64,000 nucleotides of DNA from the NCBI GenBank assembly GCA_963792885.1, contig CAWBXX010000003.1, forward strand, positions 186,001 to 250,000, given 5' to 3'. A model generated the notes under the pieces. That model was given only the letters and a program-made list of their open reading frames with translations, did no database searches and was not told where the DNA came from. Shown here one piece after another: positions 1 through 8,313 of the stretch (its first letter is position 1; every line of letters starts with the position of its first letter). The translations under genes were made by a program, and so were the position numbers. Source of the DNA: DASWJZ01 sp963792885 (GTDB lineage Bacteria > Pseudomonadota > Alphaproteobacteria > Rhizobiales > Afifellaceae).

Positions 1-887
1 CGGATCGCGGCTTTGAGAAGACCCTTCGCATCGGCGGCGCTGTGCGGCTGGATCACCTTGAGGCCTGGCACCTGTGAGAACCAGGCGGCGTAGTCCTGGC
101 TGTGTTGCGCGCCGACTCGCGCAGCCGCACCGTTCGGACCGCGAAAGACGATCGGGCAGCCCATCTGACCGCCCGCCATGTAAAGCGTCTTCGCTGCCGA
201 GTTGATGATCTGGTCCATCGCCTGCATGGCGAAGTTCCAGGTCATGAATTCCACGATGGGGCGAAGCCCCGCGAAGGCCGCGCCGACGCCGACGCCCGCG
301 AAGCCATGCTCCGTGATCGGCGTATCGATGACGCGCTTCGACCCGAACTCGTCGAGCAGTCCCTGCGTGACCTTGTAGGCGCCCTGATATTCCGCGACCT
401 CTTCACCCATCACGAAGACGTCGGCGTCGCGGCGCATCTCTTCCGCCATGGCGTCGCGGAGCGCTTCGCGCACGGTCTGCTCGACCATCTCGGTGCCGTC
501 CGGCACCTCCGGCGTTTCGTCGCGTGGCGCCGCCTTGGGCTCAGCTGGCGGCGGAGCGCCTGCCGCCTCGCCGTTCGTGCTCTGCGGCTTGGGCTGCGGC
601 TGAGCCTCGGCCTTCTTCGGAGCGGGCACCGCCGAGGCTTCTTCGCCGTCGCTCAGGATGACTGCGATCGGCGTATTGACCTTCACGCCTTCGGTGCCTT
701 CGCCGACCAGGATTTTGCCGATCGTTCCTTCGTCGACCGCCTCGACTTCCATCGTCGCTTTGTCGGTCTCGATCTCCGCGATCACGTCGCCGGAAGAAAC
801 CTTGTCGCCTTCTTTGACGATCCACTTTGAAAGTTTGCCCTCCTCCATGGTGGGAGAGAGGGCAGGCATCAATACTTCGGTCGGCAT
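1..887 (-). CDS. pdhB: Pyruvate dehydrogenase E1 component beta subunit with N-terminal lipoyl domain (partial)
   Basis: E1-beta of the pyruvate dehydrogenase complex, which with PdhA decarboxylates pyruvate and acetylates lipoyl groups. The start at 887 gives MPTEVLMPALSPTM, a biotinyl/lipoyl domain over about residues 1-80 with the lipoyl-lysine motif ETDKATMEV (K43). A Pro/Ala-rich linker follows to about residue 130, then the transketolase-type E1-beta body (VREALRDAMAEEM, EHGFAGVGVGAAFAGLRP). The lipoyl-E1beta fusion is typical of alphaproteobacteria. The gene starts 15 bases after the pdhA stop, so the two are co-transcribed. The C-terminus lies beyond the left edge; 295 codons are visible. 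Confidence 0.95.
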   Translation of the reverse strand, partial: MPTEVLMPALSPTMEEGKLSKWIVKEGDKVSSGDVIAEIETDKATMEVEAVDEGTIGKILVGEGTEGVKVNTPIAVILSDGEEASAVPAPKKAEAQPQPKPQSTNGEAAGAPPPAEPKAAPRDETPEVPDGTEMVEQTVREALRDAMAEEMRRDADVFVMGEEVAEYQGAYKVTQGLLDEFGSKRVIDTPITEHGFAGVGVGAAFAGLRPIVEFMTWNFAMQAMDQIINSAAKTLYMAGGQMGCPIVFRGPNGAAARVGAQHSQDYAAWFSQVPGLKVIQPHSAADAKGLLKAAI

Positions 888-902
888 CGCGCGGGCTCCG
901 GA

Positions 903-1970
903 TCAGGCGTCGGCGTATACGTCGGTCCAAAGCTCCGAAGGGTCGGGCTCGGGATCAGCCTGCGCGAACTCAGCCGCCTCGTTGATGACCCGGCGAGTTT
1001 CCTTGTCCATGTCCTTGAGCTGCTCCTCGCTCGCCCAGCCCTTCTCTTCGAGCCGCCGCTTCACCTGCTCGATCGGATCGTGCTCCTCGCGCATCTTCTG
1101 CACTTCCTCGCGCGCCCGATACTTCGCCGGGTCGGACATCGAGTGACCGCGATAGCGGTAGGTGAGCATTTCGAGAATGTAGGGGCCCTTGCCCGACCGC
1201 GCATGCTCAAGCGCGAGATCGCCCGCAGCCTTAACCGCGCGCACGTCCATGCCGTCGACCGGCTCGCCCGGGATGTCGAAGGATTGGCCGCGCTTCCAAA
1301 GATCGGTGGTCGCCGACGAGCGCTTCACGCTGGTGCCCATAGCGTAATGATTGTTCTCGATGACGTAGACGACGGGGAGATGCCAGAGCTTCGCCATGTT
1401 GAAGCTCTCGTAGACCTGCCCCTGGTTGGCGGCGCCGTCGCCGAAATAGGTCAGGCACACATTTCCGTTTTCCCGGTAGCGGTTGGCGAAGGCGAGGCCG
1501 GTTCCGATCGGCACCATTGCGCCGACGATCCCATGCCCGCCGTAGAATTTCTTGTCTTTGGAGAACATGTGCATGGAGCCGCCCTTGCCGCGCGAGTAGC
1601 CGCTCCGCCGGCCGGTCAGCTCCGCCATCACGCCCTTCGGATCCATGCCTGTCGCAAGCATGTGGCCGTGGTCGCGGTAGCCTGTGATGACCTGGTCGCC
1701 TTCGATCGTCGACATCGACAATCCGACGACGACCGCTTCCTGTCCGATATAGAGATGGCAGAAGCCGCCGATCTGCCCCATGCCGTAAAGCTGACCGGCC
1801 TTCTCTTCGAAGCGCCGAATCAAAAGCATCGAGCGATAGGCTTTGAGCTCGTCGTCCTTGGAGAAGACGGCAATCGGCGCCGCTTTCCCTTTTTCGACGG
1901 GACGCACGCGCTCGGATTTGACCTGAACGTCGTCGCGACCGCGTTTGGGTGCGGCCTGTGTCTGCGCCAT
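903..1970 (-). CDS. pdhA: Pyruvate dehydrogenase E1 component alpha subunit
   Basis: Thiamine-diphosphate E1-alpha of pyruvate dehydrogenase, 355 aa, the usual size. The TPP-binding motif GDGAANQGQVYESFNMA is present, as are RGKGGSMHMFS and the phosphorylation-loop-like YRYRGHSMSDPAKYR. The ORF is open further upstream, but the start at 1970 (MAQTQAAPKRG) is preferred because GGAGGAAACG lies directly before it and the upstream extension is not protein-like. First gene of a pdhA-pdhB operon, 137 bases downstream of ftsB on the same strand. Confidence 0.96.
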   Translation of the reverse strand: MAQTQAAPKRGRDDVQVKSERVRPVEKGKAAPIAVFSKDDELKAYRSMLLIRRFEEKAGQLYGMGQIGGFCHLYIGQEAVVVGLSMSTIEGDQVITGYRDHGHMLATGMDPKGVMAELTGRRSGYSRGKGGSMHMFSKDKKFYGGHGIVGAMVPIGTGLAFANRYRENGNVCLTYFGDGAANQGQVYESFNMAKLWHLPVVYVIENNHYAMGTSVKRSSATTDLWKRGQSFDIPGEPVDGMDVRAVKAAGDLALEHARSGKGPYILEMLTYRYRGHSMSDPAKYRAREEVQKMREEHDPIEQVKRRLEEKGWASEEQLKDMDKETRRVINEAAEFAQADPEPDPSELWTDVYADA

Positions 1971-2002
1971 CGTTTCCTCCGGTCTGAGGCTTCTTGTTCT
2001 GA

Positions 2003-2030
2003 TAGATAATAACGCCACGACCGGGGGCAA
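2003..2030 (-). promoter_or_regulatory. Candidate sigma70-type promoter for pdhA
   Basis: On the minus strand TTGCCC (2030-2025) is followed after 16 bases by TATCTA (2008-2003), in an AT-rich patch of the ftsB-pdhA gap, about 35 bases before the pdhA start. The -35 matches well and the -10 only moderately, so this is a guess from spacing and position. Confidence 0.3.
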
Positions 2031-2107
2031 AAGGCTAGCCGCTCCGCCCACTCTCTGTGCAAAGCAGCCATGCGAGACGGGATTGGCTGACGAACGGGCC
2101 GCGAACG

Positions 2108-2440
2108 TTAGGGTCGTTCGTTGCCGTCCGGGTCGAGAAAGATGACCAGATCCTTAGCGTCCGCAACATTGAGTGCTTCACGCGCGCGCTCGTCGAGCAT
2201 GTCGCGGTCTAGGCTCTCCGGGCGCATCAACGCGACATGGTCTTCCATGCGCGCGCGCTCATCCCGCACTGCAGCAAGTTCCGATTCGAGTGACGTGACG
2301 CGGGCTTGCAGCTTTCCGAGCGCAAAGAGCCCATAATCGCCTTCAACTGCATGATAGGCGAAATAACCCATGACAAAGAGGCAGCAGAGAGGAAGAAGCA
2401 GCGGCCGTATCTTCGACTGCTTACGCTGACGTGTGGGCAT
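2108..2440 (-). CDS. ftsB: Septum formation initiator / cell division protein FtsB (DivIC family)
   Basis: Small bitopic division protein, 110 aa. A basic N-terminus (MPTRQRKQSKIR) is followed by one membrane segment (about residues 13-32) and then a coiled coil (about 40-75; LQARVTSLESELAAVRDERARMEDHVALM), ending in the short conserved region (DMLDERAREALNVADAKDLVIF). FtsB works with FtsL and FtsQ in the divisome. In alphaproteobacteria it usually lies between eno and pdhA. Here pdhA follows, but the upstream neighbour is the divergent GntR gene rather than eno. Confidence 0.9.
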   Translation of the reverse strand: MPTRQRKQSKIRPLLLPLCCLFVMGYFAYHAVEGDYGLFALGKLQARVTSLESELAAVRDERARMEDHVALMRPESLDRDMLDERAREALNVADAKDLVIFLDPDGNERP

Positions 2441-2719
2441 CGGCCGCCGACAACAACACTTGAAACAGTGGGAGAGGGACGGAACGCGGAACCAATCTGC
2501 GTCCCTCTGCGAACCTGTCTACCGGAACAGCGTAAAAAAAGTGTTGGCCAGGAGTTACTTAATTCTTTCCGAAACGGGACAGCCGGAACGCGGCCCAAGA
2601 AGCGCCGTCCCGGTCGAAAGCCGACCATTCCCTGACAAAGCTCTGCCCACCTGCCCTCGAAGAGCGGCTTGCGGACTGAAATGTTAGTACGTTAGCCTCT
2701 CAAGCGAGAGGGAACGTCC
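2441..2719. other. Divergent ftsB / gntR intergenic region with inverted repeats
   Basis: No coding signal seen. Two inverted repeats stand out. AGAGGGACG (2473-2481) pairs perfectly with CGTCCCTCT (2500-2508) over an 18-base spacer, just upstream of ftsB. CCTCTC (2696-2701) pairs with GAGAGG (2706-2711) and includes the likely Shine-Dalgarno sequence of the gntR gene. An A-run (about 2533-2541) and the stretch around 2550-2570 are AT-rich relative to the window and may hold the divergent promoters, but no convincing -35/-10 pair was assigned. Confidence 0.5.
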
Positions 2720-3418
2720 GTGGCTTACAACGATCCGCTGCTTCCGCGCGCGGCGCGCAAGGCTGGCTCGAAGGCCGGCCTTGTCTATGACCGCCTGCGC
2801 TCGGAGATCATCTCGCTGCGCCTTGAGCCGGGCGCGCAGATCGACAAGGCCGAAATCTGCGGGCGCTTCGAAGTCTCCCGCCAGCCTGTCTCGGAGGCGC
2901 TCACCCGGCTCGCAGAAGAAAGACTCGTCACCGTCGAGCCGCAGAAGGGCACGTACGTCACGCGCATCCGGATGCGCGATGTCGCCGAGGCGGCCTTTCT
3001 CCGCGAGGCATTGGAGATCGCCACTGTCCGCCGCGTGGCGCCGGACATAGATGATGAGACCCTCGACCGGCTGAAGCTGATCGTCGACTACCAGTCGGCG
3101 GCGACCGCGGCAGACGACATCGAAGAGTTCTTCCTGCTCGACATCCGCTTCCACACGACGCTCCTCTCACGCGTGGCGTTTCCCCGTGTCTCGGAGGTCG
3201 TAGAGTTGGCGCGCGCGCAGACGGAGCGCATCCGCCGCCTCCTGCTCCCGACGCCGAGACGCAACATCGACACCATTGCCGAGCACAAGGCGATCGTAGC
3301 GCAGCTCGCGCGCCGGAATCCTACCGGCGCCGCGGACGCGATGCGCGTCCATTTGGGAAAAGGACTGCAGACACTCAACGAATTCGCGGCCGAGCGACCC
3401 GAGTTGTTCGAGCCGTGA
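2720..3418 (+). CDS. GntR-family transcriptional regulator (FadR subfamily, FCD domain)
   Basis: 232 aa. The N-terminal winged helix (about residues 20-85) has the GntR signature VYDRLRSEIISLRLEPGAQIDKAEICGRF... with SRQPVSEALTRLAEERLV. The C-terminal helical FCD ligand domain (about 90-220) has the metal-site-like D-x3-H (LDIRFHTTLL) and late histidines (EHKAIVAQL, MRVHLGKGL). The start is GTG at 2720, eight bases after GAGAGG. It lies 55 bases before the sugar-binding-protein gene in the same direction, so it probably controls the catabolic island, most likely as a sugar-acid-responsive repressor. Ligand unknown. Confidence 0.9.
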   Translation: MAYNDPLLPRAARKAGSKAGLVYDRLRSEIISLRLEPGAQIDKAEICGRFEVSRQPVSEALTRLAEERLVTVEPQKGTYVTRIRMRDVAEAAFLREALEIATVRRVAPDIDDETLDRLKLIVDYQSAATAADDIEEFFLLDIRFHTTLLSRVAFPRVSEVVELARAQTERIRRLLLPTPRRNIDTIAEHKAIVAQLARRNPTGAADAMRVHLGKGLQTLNEFAAERPELFEP

Positions 3419-3473
3419 GAGCGCCCATCAAGGGCAAAGCCGCGGCGAATGCGCCGCAAATGGGAGGAAGGAA

Positions 3474-4949
3474 ATGCAGATGAGAAGCCTGCTGGCGGGA
3501 ATCTCCGCCCTCTGCGTTATGGCCGGCGCGCCGGCCATGGCACAGAAGATGTACGACGGCGTCACCGTAAACGTCATGACATTCACCGGCCCGCAGATCG
3601 CGGAGCCGCTTCAGCGCCGCGCGCCGGATTTCGAGAAGCTGACCGGCGCCAAGGTCAACGTGATTACGGTCCCCTTCTCCGACCTTTACACGAAGCTTCT
3701 GACCGACTGGTCGAGCGGGACGAACTCGATCGACGCGGCCGTCTTCGCGCCGCAGTGGATGGTGGACTACATCTCCGCCGGCTTGCTTGAAGATCTCTCC
3801 GACCGCGTCGCCAACGACAAGGATATCCAGGAAGACGACGTCGGCGGATTCTTCCGCGACTTTTCGCAGAAATACGACGGCAAGATCTACATGATCACGT
3901 TGGATGGCGACTTCCACATGATCTACTACCGCACCGACGTCCTGAAGGACGCCGGGCTTGAGCCGCCGAACACGCTGGACGAATACCTCGCCGTCGCCAA
4001 GGCGGTGAACGGCAAGGACATGAACGGCGACGGGACGCCTGACTACGGCTCCTGCATCTCCAAGAAGCGCAATGCGCAGGCGTTCTGGTTCATCACCTCG
4101 ATCACCGGCGGCATGATCCAGTCGAAGGGCACGAACGAGGGCGTCTTCTTCGACACGCGCGACATGAAGCCTCTCGTCAACAACGAGGCGTTCAGCAAGG
4201 GCCTCGACTTCCTAAAGGAGACGACGGAATACGGACCGCCGAACGAGATCAACCTCGACGTCGGCGACACGCGTAGCCTGTTCGTCAGCGGCCGTTGCGC
4301 CCTCTCCTATGACTGGGGCGACATCGGCACGCTCGCCATCGACCCGGCGACGTCCAAGGTCATCGACAAGGTCGGCGCGGCGATCCTGCCCGGTTCGAAG
4401 CAGGTCCTGAACCGTGATACGGGCAAGCTCGAGGATTGCACGGCCGACACTTGCCCCTACGCGGACGACAAGGGCGTGAACCACGCTCCGTTCGCCTCGT
4501 TCGGCGGCTGGGGCGGCGGCGTCAACGCTGCGGCCGATCCGAAGGTGAAGGATGCCGCCTACGCGTTCTTCTCCTATATGGAACAGCCGGCGCAATCGAA
4601 CGTCGACGTCACGATCGGGAAGACTGGCTTCAATCCGTACCGCATCTCGCAGTTCAAGGACATGTCGAACTGGATCAAAGCAGGGATGAGCGAGACGGCC
4701 GCCAAGAACTACCTCGGCGCCATCGAGGCTAGCTTGGACAGCCCGAACATGATCCTCGACCTGCGCATCCCGCAGAACCAGAAATATCAGCAGGTCGTGG
4801 AAGACGAGGCCGTATCGCGCTTCCTCGCCGGCGAGATCGACAAGGATCAGACCATGCAGGCGATCGAGAGCGGCTGGAACGATCTGAACGATCAGATCGG
4901 GAAGGATGACCAGCTCAAGATCTACAAAGCGACGATCGGCGCGAACTGA
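3474..4949 (+). CDS. CUT1-type carbohydrate ABC transporter substrate-binding protein
   Basis: Periplasmic binding protein, 491 aa, with a signal peptide (MQMRSLLAGISALCVMAGAP..., cleavage near AMA-QK). The family-1 solute-binding fold is visible: FEKLTGAKVNVITVPFSDLYTKL, AVFAPQWMVDYISAGLLEDLSD, and the C-terminal AVSRFLAGEIDKDQTMQAIESGW. A DMNGDGTPD segment (about residue 183) resembles a calcium loop. The ribosome-binding site GGAGGAAGGAA precedes ATG 3474. Permease genes follow, separated by a strong hairpin. The substrate is likely a mono- or oligosaccharide or polyol; not assignable from sequence. Confidence 0.9.
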   Translation: MQMRSLLAGISALCVMAGAPAMAQKMYDGVTVNVMTFTGPQIAEPLQRRAPDFEKLTGAKVNVITVPFSDLYTKLLTDWSSGTNSIDAAVFAPQWMVDYISAGLLEDLSDRVANDKDIQEDDVGGFFRDFSQKYDGKIYMITLDGDFHMIYYRTDVLKDAGLEPPNTLDEYLAVAKAVNGKDMNGDGTPDYGSCISKKRNAQAFWFITSITGGMIQSKGTNEGVFFDTRDMKPLVNNEAFSKGLDFLKETTEYGPPNEINLDVGDTRSLFVSGRCALSYDWGDIGTLAIDPATSKVIDKVGAAILPGSKQVLNRDTGKLEDCTADTCPYADDKGVNHAPFASFGGWGGGVNAAADPKVKDAAYAFFSYMEQPAQSNVDVTIGKTGFNPYRISQFKDMSNWIKAGMSETAAKNYLGAIEASLDSPNMILDLRIPQNQKYQQVVEDEAVSRFLAGEIDKDQTMQAIESGWNDLNDQIGKDDQLKIYKATIGAN

Positions 4950-4962
4950 TCGCGACTGACCT

Positions 4963-4986
4963 CCCCGGCGCCTTGCGGCGCCGGGG
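4963..4986 (+). terminator. Intercistronic hairpin, likely attenuator between binding protein and permeases
   Basis: Perfect 10-bp stem CCCCGGCGCC (4963-4972), loop TTGC, GGCGCCGGGG (4977-4986), followed by ATTTTCT. It begins 13 bases after the binding-protein stop and ends 14 bases before the permease start. Such hairpins commonly cause partial termination or protect the 3' end, giving more binding protein than permease. Confidence 0.75.
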
Positions 4987-5000
4987 ATTTTCTGCGTCTC

Positions 5001-6176
5001 ATGAGCATCCTCGCCGCAACGCGATCGAACGGACGGCCCGGCACCAACGCCATGCCCGTAAACGCACGCCATTCCCCCGGCGGGATCGGCATCTGGTTCG
5101 ACCAGCAGGCCGGGAGGGTGATGCTCCTCCCAGCCGTCCTGATCCTGCTCGCCTTCGCGATCTTCCCGCTCATCATCTCGGCGTATCTGACGACAATCCG
5201 CTTCGCGCTCGCGCCGGGCGGCTTCAAGCTCACGTTCATCGGTGCGAAGAACTTCGAGCGCCTGCTGGTCGGCGCGCAGCAATATCACTTCCTCGGCACG
5301 TTCAAGCCGCTCGGTCTGATCCTGTGGATAGCGCTTGGGGCGATCGCGGTCGCCCTGGTCTACTGGATCATCCAATTCCTGCGGAGCGGAAACGCCTCGA
5401 TCTTCAGCTTGATCGGCCGCCTCATCGCCGCGGTTCTGCTGTTCGGCCTATCGCTGCTGACGCTCGCGACCATCTTCGCCGGCGGCGTTCCCGGCACACT
5501 GGTCAACACGCTCTTCTACGTCGTGATCGGCGTCACGCTCCAATTCCTGCTCGGCCTCGGGCTTGCGCTCCTCTGCGCCCGCCCGATCGCCGGGCGCAAC
5601 TTCTTCCGCGTCGTCTTCTTCATCCCACTGACGGTGACGCCGGTCGGTATCGCCTACACCTTCCGAATGCTCGCCGACATGCAGAAGGGACCTTTCGCGC
5701 CGATCAGCCGCTCATTCGGACTCGGCGAATGGGCCTGGGCGACCGATCCGTGGTCCGCGCGCCTCATCGTCCTTCTCGGCGACACCTGGCAGTGGACGCC
5801 GTTCATGTTCATTGTGCTCCTCGCCGCCGTCGAGAGCCGCCCGCACGACCAGGTCGAAGCCGCCAGCATCGACGGCGCAAACGGCTGGCAGATCTTCCGT
5901 CACATCACCTGGCCGGCGATCGCGCCGGTCGGCGCGACCGTCGTGCTGATCCGCCTGATCGAGGCGTTCAAGATCGTGGACCTCCCGAACGTGCTCACCA
6001 ACGGCGGACCCGGACTCGCGACCGAGTCCATGACGCTCCACGCCTTCATCGCCTGGCGCACGCAGGACCTCGGCGGTTCGGCCGCCGTCGGCTACATCCT
6101 GCTCTTCATCGCCACGATCACCTGCGTCTCGTTCTTCAACTTCGTCGTTCGGCCAGCGCGGATGCATCAGGGATGA
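5001..6176 (+). CDS. CUT1-type sugar ABC transporter permease (MalF-like)
   Basis: Inner-membrane permease, 391 aa. The first membrane segment is around residues 41-61. There follows an unusual hydrophobic stretch (about 105-165, two extra predicted helices around KPLGLILWIALGAIAVALVYW and GRLIAAVLLFGLSLLTL). The canonical MalF core comes next, with the EAA loop QVEAASIDGANGWQIFRHITWP that contacts the ATPase. With this insertion it is longer than the usual ~300 aa. It overlaps the next permease by four bases. No ATPase gene of the MalK type is found in this cluster. Confidence 0.9.
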   Translation: MSILAATRSNGRPGTNAMPVNARHSPGGIGIWFDQQAGRVMLLPAVLILLAFAIFPLIISAYLTTIRFALAPGGFKLTFIGAKNFERLLVGAQQYHFLGTFKPLGLILWIALGAIAVALVYWIIQFLRSGNASIFSLIGRLIAAVLLFGLSLLTLATIFAGGVPGTLVNTLFYVVIGVTLQFLLGLGLALLCARPIAGRNFFRVVFFIPLTVTPVGIAYTFRMLADMQKGPFAPISRSFGLGEWAWATDPWSARLIVLLGDTWQWTPFMFIVLLAAVESRPHDQVEAASIDGANGWQIFRHITWPAIAPVGATVVLIRLIEAFKIVDLPNVLTNGGPGLATESMTLHAFIAWRTQDLGGSAAVGYILLFIATITCVSFFNFVVRPARMHQG

Positions 6177-7229
6177 ACGGCGCACGGCAAAGCTCCTTCG
6201 TCCGCCGGCTCTTCGAGACGAAAGAGCTCGGTGGCCAGTCTCCCGCGGCGCGGTTCGCCACCTATTTTGTCCTCGTGTTCTGGACGCTTGTCGTGCTCGT
6301 GCCGCTCTACTGGGTGCTCGTCACGACCTTGAAGATTCAGGATCGTCGTCGACGCCGGGCCATTCTATCTGCCCTTTGTCGACTTCGTGCCGTCGCTTGA
6401 GAACTGGCGCTATATCTTCTTCGACCTCGGGCGCGACACGCTGCGGCCCTATATGAACTCCGTGGTGGTCGCGCTTTCGAGCACGGTCATCGCGGTCCTC
6501 ATCGGCTCGCTCGCTTCCTACGCGCTCGTGCGGCTGACCTTCCGCGTGAAGATCGGCGCGGTCGTGACCTTCCTCGCCCTTCTCGCGTCGACGATCGTAG
6601 CGGTCGCAGTTCTCGGCGTGCCGTGGTTCCTGGCAGGCGGCGTTGCGATCGCGCTCTTCCTGCTCTTCCTCGCGACGCTCGCGCGTCGCTTCAAGAAAGC
6701 GCTCGGCAACAGCGACATCGAGTTCTGGATGATCTCGAACAGGATCATGCCGCCCGTCGTCGCGGTGCTGCCGATCTACCTGATGTTCCAGAAGCTGCAT
6801 CTGCTCGACACGCAGATCGCGCTGATCGCCACCTACACGGCGGTGAACCTCCCGATCGTCGTCTGGCTAACACGCGACTTCTTCGCCGCCATCCCCATCG
6901 AGCTCGACGAGAGCGCGGAGATCGACGGGGCTTCGAAGTACCGGATCTTCTTCACCATCGCATTGCCGCTGGTGCGCCCCGGCCTTGTCGCTACCTTCCT
7001 GCTTGTACTGATCCTTGCGTGGAACGAGTACCTGCTGGCGCTCTTCCTCTCCAACGCCAATGCCCAGACGATGCCGATCCTTGTCTCCGCCCAGAACGGC
7101 ACGCGCGGCCCCGAATGGGGCTACATGTCAGTGCTCATCGTCATCATGATCGCGCCCGTCGTGGCGATCACGGTGGCGCTTCAAAAGCAAATTGCACGCG
7201 GGCTACTGGTCGGCGCCATCAAGGGCTGA
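6173..7229 (+). pseudogene. CUT1-type sugar ABC transporter permease (MalG-like), frameshifted
   Basis: The reading frame opens at ATG 6173 (MNGARQSSFVRRLFETKELG, first membrane segment FVLVFWTLVVLVPLYWVLV). It is continued after about 6340 in the +1 frame (IVVDAGPFYLPFVDFVPSLENW...) through to 7229, with the EAA loop ELDESAEIDGASKYRIFFTIALP. One extra base around 6338-6342 (TTCAGGATCG) explains the break. Both parts are well conserved, so a sequencing error or very recent mutation is likely. It has an additional membrane-helix pair between the first permease segments (VVTFLALLASTIVAVAVLGV...), mirroring the partner permease. Confidence 0.8.
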
Positions 7230-7270
7230 TAGCGATGCTTTCCTACGCCCAAGAATGCCAAGGACCGGGG

Positions 7271-8305
7271 ATGGAAACGCGGAAGCTGCGCGCCGCGGTG
7301 GCGCTCGCTTGAGCCTCACCGTCCTGGGATTCGGCGGCGCGCCCGCTGGGCAATCTCCACAAGGCGATCTCCAGGGCCGAGGCGGACACGACGCTCGCCG
7401 CCGCCTGGGACGCGGGCATCCGTGTCTTTGACACTGCCCCGCAATACGGCCTGGGACTATCGGAGGAGCGCTTCGGCCGCATCCTCCCCTCCCATCGCGG
7501 AGTGAATACGTTCTCTCCACTAAGGTCGGACGCGTGCTTTCGGGAGTGCGCGCCGGAAGAGGTGCCGCAGATCGGCTTCGTCGACACGCCGCAGCGCACC
7601 TTCGACTACGACTATTCTTATGATGCGTGATGCGCTCGCACGAGGAGAGCCTGAAGCGGCTCAATCAGGACCACGTCGACATTCTGCTCGTGCACGACGT
7701 CGACGTCTGCGACCCACGGCTCGCGTGAGGCATCGGATCAGCGCGTGCGCGAGCTTTTCGACGAGGGCGGTTATCGCGCCTTGGACGAGCTTCGCGCCGC
7801 CGGCACCGTGAAGGCGATCGGGGCGGGGGTGAACGAATGGGAGGTCTGCGAGACCCTGCTCGAGCTCGGCGACTTCGACTGCTTCCTCCTCGCCGGCCGC
7901 TACACGCTGCTTGAGCAGGAGGCGCTCGACAGCTTGCTGCCGCTTTGCGAGAAGCGCGACGTAGGGATCATCCTCGGCGGCCCGTTCAACTCCGGCATCC
8001 TGGCGACCGGCGCCGTCCAGGGCGCCCTCTACAATTACCGCCCCGCCCCCTCCCGAATCCTGGCCCGCGTCGCGCGGCTCGATGCTGTCTGCGCCTCCTA
8101 CGACGTCAAGCTCATCGCGGCGGCGCTGCAATTCGTCCTGGCCCATCCGTCGGTGAAGACGGTCATCCCCGGCGCCAATGCTCCGAAGCAGGTCGAGGCG
8201 AACGTGGCCCTGCTCGATGCGAAGATCCCGCCGGCGTTTTGGGCCGACCTGAAATCGCAGGGGCTCATCCGTCCCGACGCGCCGGTTCCACTAAAACAAG
8301 CCTGA
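7271..8305 (+). pseudogene. Aldo/keto reductase, D-threo-aldose 1-dehydrogenase / L-fucose dehydrogenase type, multiply frameshifted
   Basis: Reconstructed from METRKLR (7271) through FGGAP, LGNLHKAI, AAAWDAGIRVFDTAPQYGLGLSEERFGRILPS, EYVLSTKVGRVLSG, PEEVPQIGFVDTPQRTFDYDYSYD, RSHEESLKRLNQDHVDILLVHDVDV, then an uninterrupted 186-residue C-terminal part (7745-8305). Six frame changes fall near 7305, 7343, 7500, 7550, 7623 and 7708, alternating between two frames. The DTAPQYG block carries the family's catalytic Asp/Tyr region. Relatives oxidise L-fucose or similar aldoses to lactones, or pyridoxal. The next gene encodes a sugar mutarotase, supporting an aldose substrate. Either a decayed gene or a poorly sequenced one. 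Confidence 0.8.
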
Positions 8306-8313
8306 GGTAAACC

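Noticed and set aside
2586..2612. GGAAC-N16-CGTC, resembling an alphaproteobacterial EcfG (general stress) promoter
   Set aside because: The -10 is imperfect (CGTC for CGTT) and such short GC-rich motifs are frequent here; no stress gene follows.
4212..5375. 387-codon minus-strand ORF
   Set aside because: Lies antisense to the binding-protein and permease genes, with charged low-complexity composition typical of shadow frames.
6330..6350. Programmed ribosomal frameshifting in the permease gene
   Set aside because: No slippery heptamer, pseudoknot or internal SD element is visible, and similar unconnected indels occur in unrelated genes.
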